Positions 40,969 to 45,635 of a stretch of 45,635 bases of DNA are shown in pieces. Source of the stretch: Rhodopseudomonas_A sp036404135 (lineage in GTDB: Bacteria; Pseudomonadota; Alphaproteobacteria; Rhizobiales; Xanthobacteraceae); NCBI RefSeq assembly GCF_036404135.1, contig NZ_DASWPE010000093.1, positions 1-45,635 of the forward strand, given 5' to 3'. Under the pieces are notes generated by a model. It saw only the letters and a list, made by a program, of their open reading frames with translations. It had not been told where the DNA came from and searched no databases. A program made the translations under genes and the position numbers. How positions within the stretch are numbered: the first letter of the stretch is position 1; each line of letters starts with the position of its first letter.

Positions 40969-41478
40969 TTAGAACGGGATATCGTCGTCCATGTCGCTGG
41001 AGCGGCCGCCGCCGCCGCTGCTGGCGGCCGCCGGCGCGCGCCGCGGCGGTGCGCTGGACGGCCCGCTGGAGCCGAAATCGCCGCCCGAGGAATCATCCGC
41101 GCCGTATCCGCCGCCGCCGCCACCGCTGCGGCCGTCGAGCATGGTCAGCGTCGAATTGAAGTTCTGCAGCACCACTTCGGTGGAGTACTTCTCGACGCCG
41201 CTCTGGTCGGTCCATTTGCGGGTCTGCAACTGCCCTTCGATGTAAACCTTGGCGCCCTTCTTCAGGTACTGCTCGGCAACCCGGCACAATCCTTCATTGA
41301 AGATCACCACGCGGTGCCACTCGGTCTTTTCCTTGCGCTCGCCGGAATTCTTGTCGCGCCAGGTTTCCGAGGTCGCGATCCGCAGATTGGCGATCGGCCG
41401 CCCATCCTGAGTTCGCTTAATTTCCGGATCGGCGCCCAGATTGCCGATCAGAATCACCTTGTTCACGCTTCCCGCCAT
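40969..41478 (-). CDS. ssb: Single-stranded DNA-binding protein
   Basis: A 169-residue homotetrameric ssDNA-binding protein. The OB fold spans about 1-110 (SVNKVILIGNLGADPEIKR, TEWHRVVIFNEGLCRVAEQY, KKGAKVYIEGQLQTRKW). A glycine-, serine- and proline-rich flexible linker follows, and the acidic partner-binding tip DMDDDIPF ends the protein. The ATG at 41478 has GGAG upstream. In proteobacteria ssb is usually divergent from uvrA, and here a barrel-protein gene lies between them. A LexA-type box is 167 bp upstream of the start. Confidence 0.97.
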   Translation of the reverse strand: MAGSVNKVILIGNLGADPEIKRTQDGRPIANLRIATSETWRDKNSGERKEKTEWHRVVIFNEGLCRVAEQYLKKGAKVYIEGQLQTRKWTDQSGVEKYSTEVVLQNFNSTLTMLDGRSGGGGGGYGADDSSGGDFGSSGPSSAPPRRAPAAASSGGGGRSSDMDDDIPF

Positions 41479-41922
41479 CGCCGCTCTCCACTCGCTAGAA
41501 CTCTGCACACGGCCGCGCCCAGAGATCGGGACGGCCATCGCAAACTGACGCCACCAGCCGCCACCTCGGTGACAGGCTATACCCTCTCAATCGACCCGCG
41601 CGGGGCCGCTCAAAGCGTTATCCACATCGCGATCACGGCATTATGTTCGAGTTTTGTTCTTGTGGCCAGGGCGAAATCGAAAACGGTTGTGGGTTCATCG
41701 GGTTCCCGCGGCGGCCGCGGTCCGGCCGCGGCCCGGACGGCCAGCGTGGCGGAATACCGCAGGGAAATCACCGGCTTCGAGGGTCGTCACTTGATCGCCG
41801 AGTGTTGCTTTTCGGTGACGGCTTTTCGCGCGAAACAGCGTATAACTACTCGCGGAATAAGGGTGCTCGCGCTTCGAACTGCCGTTGCCGGACACGAAGC
41901 GATTATGATTGGAGAGGCTGCA
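41479..41922. other. Regulatory region between ssb and the outer-membrane protein gene
   Basis: About 440 bp without a supported gene. It carries a LexA-type box at 41645-41659 and must contain the ssb promoter (leftward) and the barrel-gene promoter (rightward). A TATAAC sequence near 41841 is a possible minus-10 for the latter. An open frame over 41643-41993 is a shadow that runs into the barrel gene in another frame. Confidence 0.5.
41645..41659. promoter_or_regulatory. LexA (SOS) box GTTC-N7-GTTC near ssb
   Basis: An exact match to the alphaproteobacterial LexA operator GTTC-N7-GTTC (spacer GAGTTTT), 167 bp before the ssb start codon. It suggests damage-inducible ssb expression and may also influence the rightward barrel gene. 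Confidence 0.7.
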
Positions 41923-42648
41923 ATGAAGAGATTTTTGCTCGGTACGGTTGGTCTCGTCGCTTTGGGTATGGCCGCTCCCGCGGTCGCTGCTGATCTTCCC
42001 GCTCGCACCTATACCAAGGCGCCGGCCTATGTCGCGGCGGTGTATGACTGGTCCGGCTTCTACATCGGTGCCAACGCCGGCGGCGGCTGGGCCAAGGACC
42101 GCTGGACCGGCGGGATCGACGGGCTGGACTATGGATCGCACACCGCAGACGGCGCGGTGGCCGGCGGCCAGATCGGCTATCGCTGGCAGAGCGGCACCTG
42201 GGTGTTCGGCCTGGAAGCGCAGGGCGACTGGGCTGACATCAAGGGCAACCACACCGACTTCGCCGGATTTGTCGACAATTCCAAGCTGAAGGCGTTCGGC
42301 TTGTTCACCGGCCAGGTCGGTTATGCCTGGAACAACGCGCTGCTCTACGTCAAGGGCGGTGCAGCGGTCACCAGTTCCAGCTACAACTATTTCTTCCCGG
42401 GCGTCGCTGGGTTTGATGGCTCGACGAGTGACCGGACCCGTTGGGGCGGCACCGCCGGCGTCGGCCTGGAATACGGCTTCGCGCCGAACTGGTCGGTCGG
42501 CGTGGAATACGATCATCTCTTCATTGATCGTAAGACCGAGAACTTCACCGGCAACCTTTTGGGCACCTTCCGCACCGGCGGCGACACCGATCTGGTCACC
42601 GCCCGGCTCAACTATCGCTGGGGCGGCCCGATCGTCGGCCGCTACTGA
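41923..42648 (+). CDS. Outer-membrane beta-barrel protein (Omp25/Omp31-like)
   Basis: A 241-residue outer-membrane protein. The signal peptide cleaves after AAPAVA (about 22), giving a mature ADLPARTYTKAP start that is classical for rhizobial and Brucella Omp25/Omp31 porin-like proteins. The barrel opens with DWSGFYIGANAGGGWA and continues with strands GGQIGYRWQSGTWVFGLEAQG, FTGQVGYAWNNALLYVKGGAA, GGTAGVGLEYGFAPNWSVGVEYDH, ending in LVTARLNYRW. GGAGAG precedes the ATG. It interrupts the usual ssb-uvrA divergent arrangement and ends at a strong terminator. It is a structural or immunogenic surface protein; no transport substrate can be named. Confidence 0.93.
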   Translation: MKRFLLGTVGLVALGMAAPAVAADLPARTYTKAPAYVAAVYDWSGFYIGANAGGGWAKDRWTGGIDGLDYGSHTADGAVAGGQIGYRWQSGTWVFGLEAQGDWADIKGNHTDFAGFVDNSKLKAFGLFTGQVGYAWNNALLYVKGGAAVTSSSYNYFFPGVAGFDGSTSDRTRWGGTAGVGLEYGFAPNWSVGVEYDHLFIDRKTENFTGNLLGTFRTGGDTDLVTARLNYRWGGPIVGRY

Positions 42649-42702
42649 GCTTCGGCCGTCCTGCACGGTTGGACCCGCCTGCACGGTTGAACTTGTCTGA
42701 CG

Positions 42703-42736
42703 AATGGCCGGCGCTCCAGCGCCGGCCATTTTGTTT
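42703..42736 (+). terminator. Rho-independent terminator after the outer-membrane protein gene
   Basis: A perfect 12-bp stem AATGGCCGGCGC / GCGCCGGCCATT with a TCCA loop, followed by TTGTTT, 54 nt after the stop codon. Confidence 0.9.
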
Positions 42737-42850
42737 GCACAGCGCCAACGCCTGGTCAGGCGCGGCCGAATCGGCGCCTCACCGCTCGCGCTGCGGGCCG
42801 CCGGCAACAAACCGTTGATGGCCGCCTCGCGGCACTGGAAATCCCGCCTC

Positions 42851-42865
42851 GTTCTTCCTATGTTC
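42851..42865. promoter_or_regulatory. LexA (SOS) box GTTC-N7-GTTC upstream of uvrA
   Basis: An exact GTTC-N7-GTTC match (spacer TTCCTAT), 95 bp before the uvrA start. Position and gene identity make SOS control of uvrA very likely. Confidence 0.85.
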
Positions 42866-42960
42866 CAAGGCTAGGTTCAAGCCAACCAACTGGCGTCAGA
42901 TCCGGTCATTCCGGGGCTGCGCGCCCTTTAACGTGGCGCGGCGGCGTCCAGGACAACCTG

Positions 42961-45635
<2,675 letters not shown>

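Larger units (their letters stand above)
42649..42960. other. uvrA upstream region
   Basis: About 310 bp holding the barrel gene's terminator (42703-42736), a LexA-type box (42851-42865) and presumably the uvrA promoter. The stretch between terminator and box holds nothing I recognise. Confidence 0.55.

Noticed and set aside
41643..41993. A 116-codon frame upstream of the outer-membrane protein gene
   Set aside because: It runs out of frame into the signal peptide of the barrel protein and covers the regulatory region; no family resemblance.

Overview
The window is GC-rich (about two thirds G+C by eye) chromosomal DNA from an alphaproteobacterium. Several signs point to the Nitrobacteraceae (Rhodopseudomonas / Bradyrhizobium / Nitrobacter group): the dispersed palindromic repeats typical of that group, GTTC-N7-GTTC type LexA operators, tmk-holB-metG-tatD gene order, a group-typical UvrA zinc finger (CPVS) and Omp25/31-like porins. 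The species assignment is inference. There are no tRNA, rRNA, CRISPR or insertion-sequence genes. The left end cuts a glycosyltransferase gene and the right end cuts uvrA.

Layout. 1-4036: a cell-surface polysaccharide locus with a GT4 glycosyltransferase (partial), a Wzz/BY-kinase-like chain-length protein with a degenerate kinase module, and a CelD/BcsL-type acyltransferase. 4191-8696: a DUF2842 membrane protein, heme A synthase (ctaA), a fluoride-export set (DUF190 plus two tandem crcB genes), O-acetylhomoserine sulfhydrylase (metY) and a CoA-binding protein. 8878-14266: enoyl-CoA hydratase and a divergent thioesterase, ribosomal genes rplM-rpsI with a clear terminator, a diguanylate cyclase, an ABM-domain protein and an AI-2E family permease. 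14595-22101: an RlpA-like lipoprotein, then a tightly packed run dacA-type carboxypeptidase, tmk, holB, metG, tatD and an MBL-fold hydrolase, with 2-4 nt gaps or overlaps at most junctions.

22162-31954 is more accessory: an autotransporter whose passenger is a DUF3494 (ice-binding-like) domain, an AMP-forming acyl-CoA synthetase, a TRAP-type solute-binding protein with no membrane partners, a class A beta-lactamase split by a frameshift, an MHS-family transporter and a chemoreceptor. 32237-37478 holds a UvrD-like helicase, an unrecognised protein, a YdhR-like monooxygenase and a cobalt-type nitrile hydratase operon (alpha, beta, accessory protein). 37633-45635 holds queC, mazG, a CNNM/CorC protein, ssb, an outer-membrane beta-barrel protein and uvrA. 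Two LexA-type boxes lie in the ssb-uvrA interval, one on each side of the barrel gene.

The most unusual theme is repetitive elements encroaching on coding sequence. One palindromic element lies in frame inside uvrA, another encodes the last 18 or so residues and stop codon of the MBL-fold protein, and a third supplies the queC stop codon. The other main points of interest are the DUF3494-autotransporter fusion, the frameshifted beta-lactamase, the asymmetric crcB pair and the degenerate BY-kinase module.
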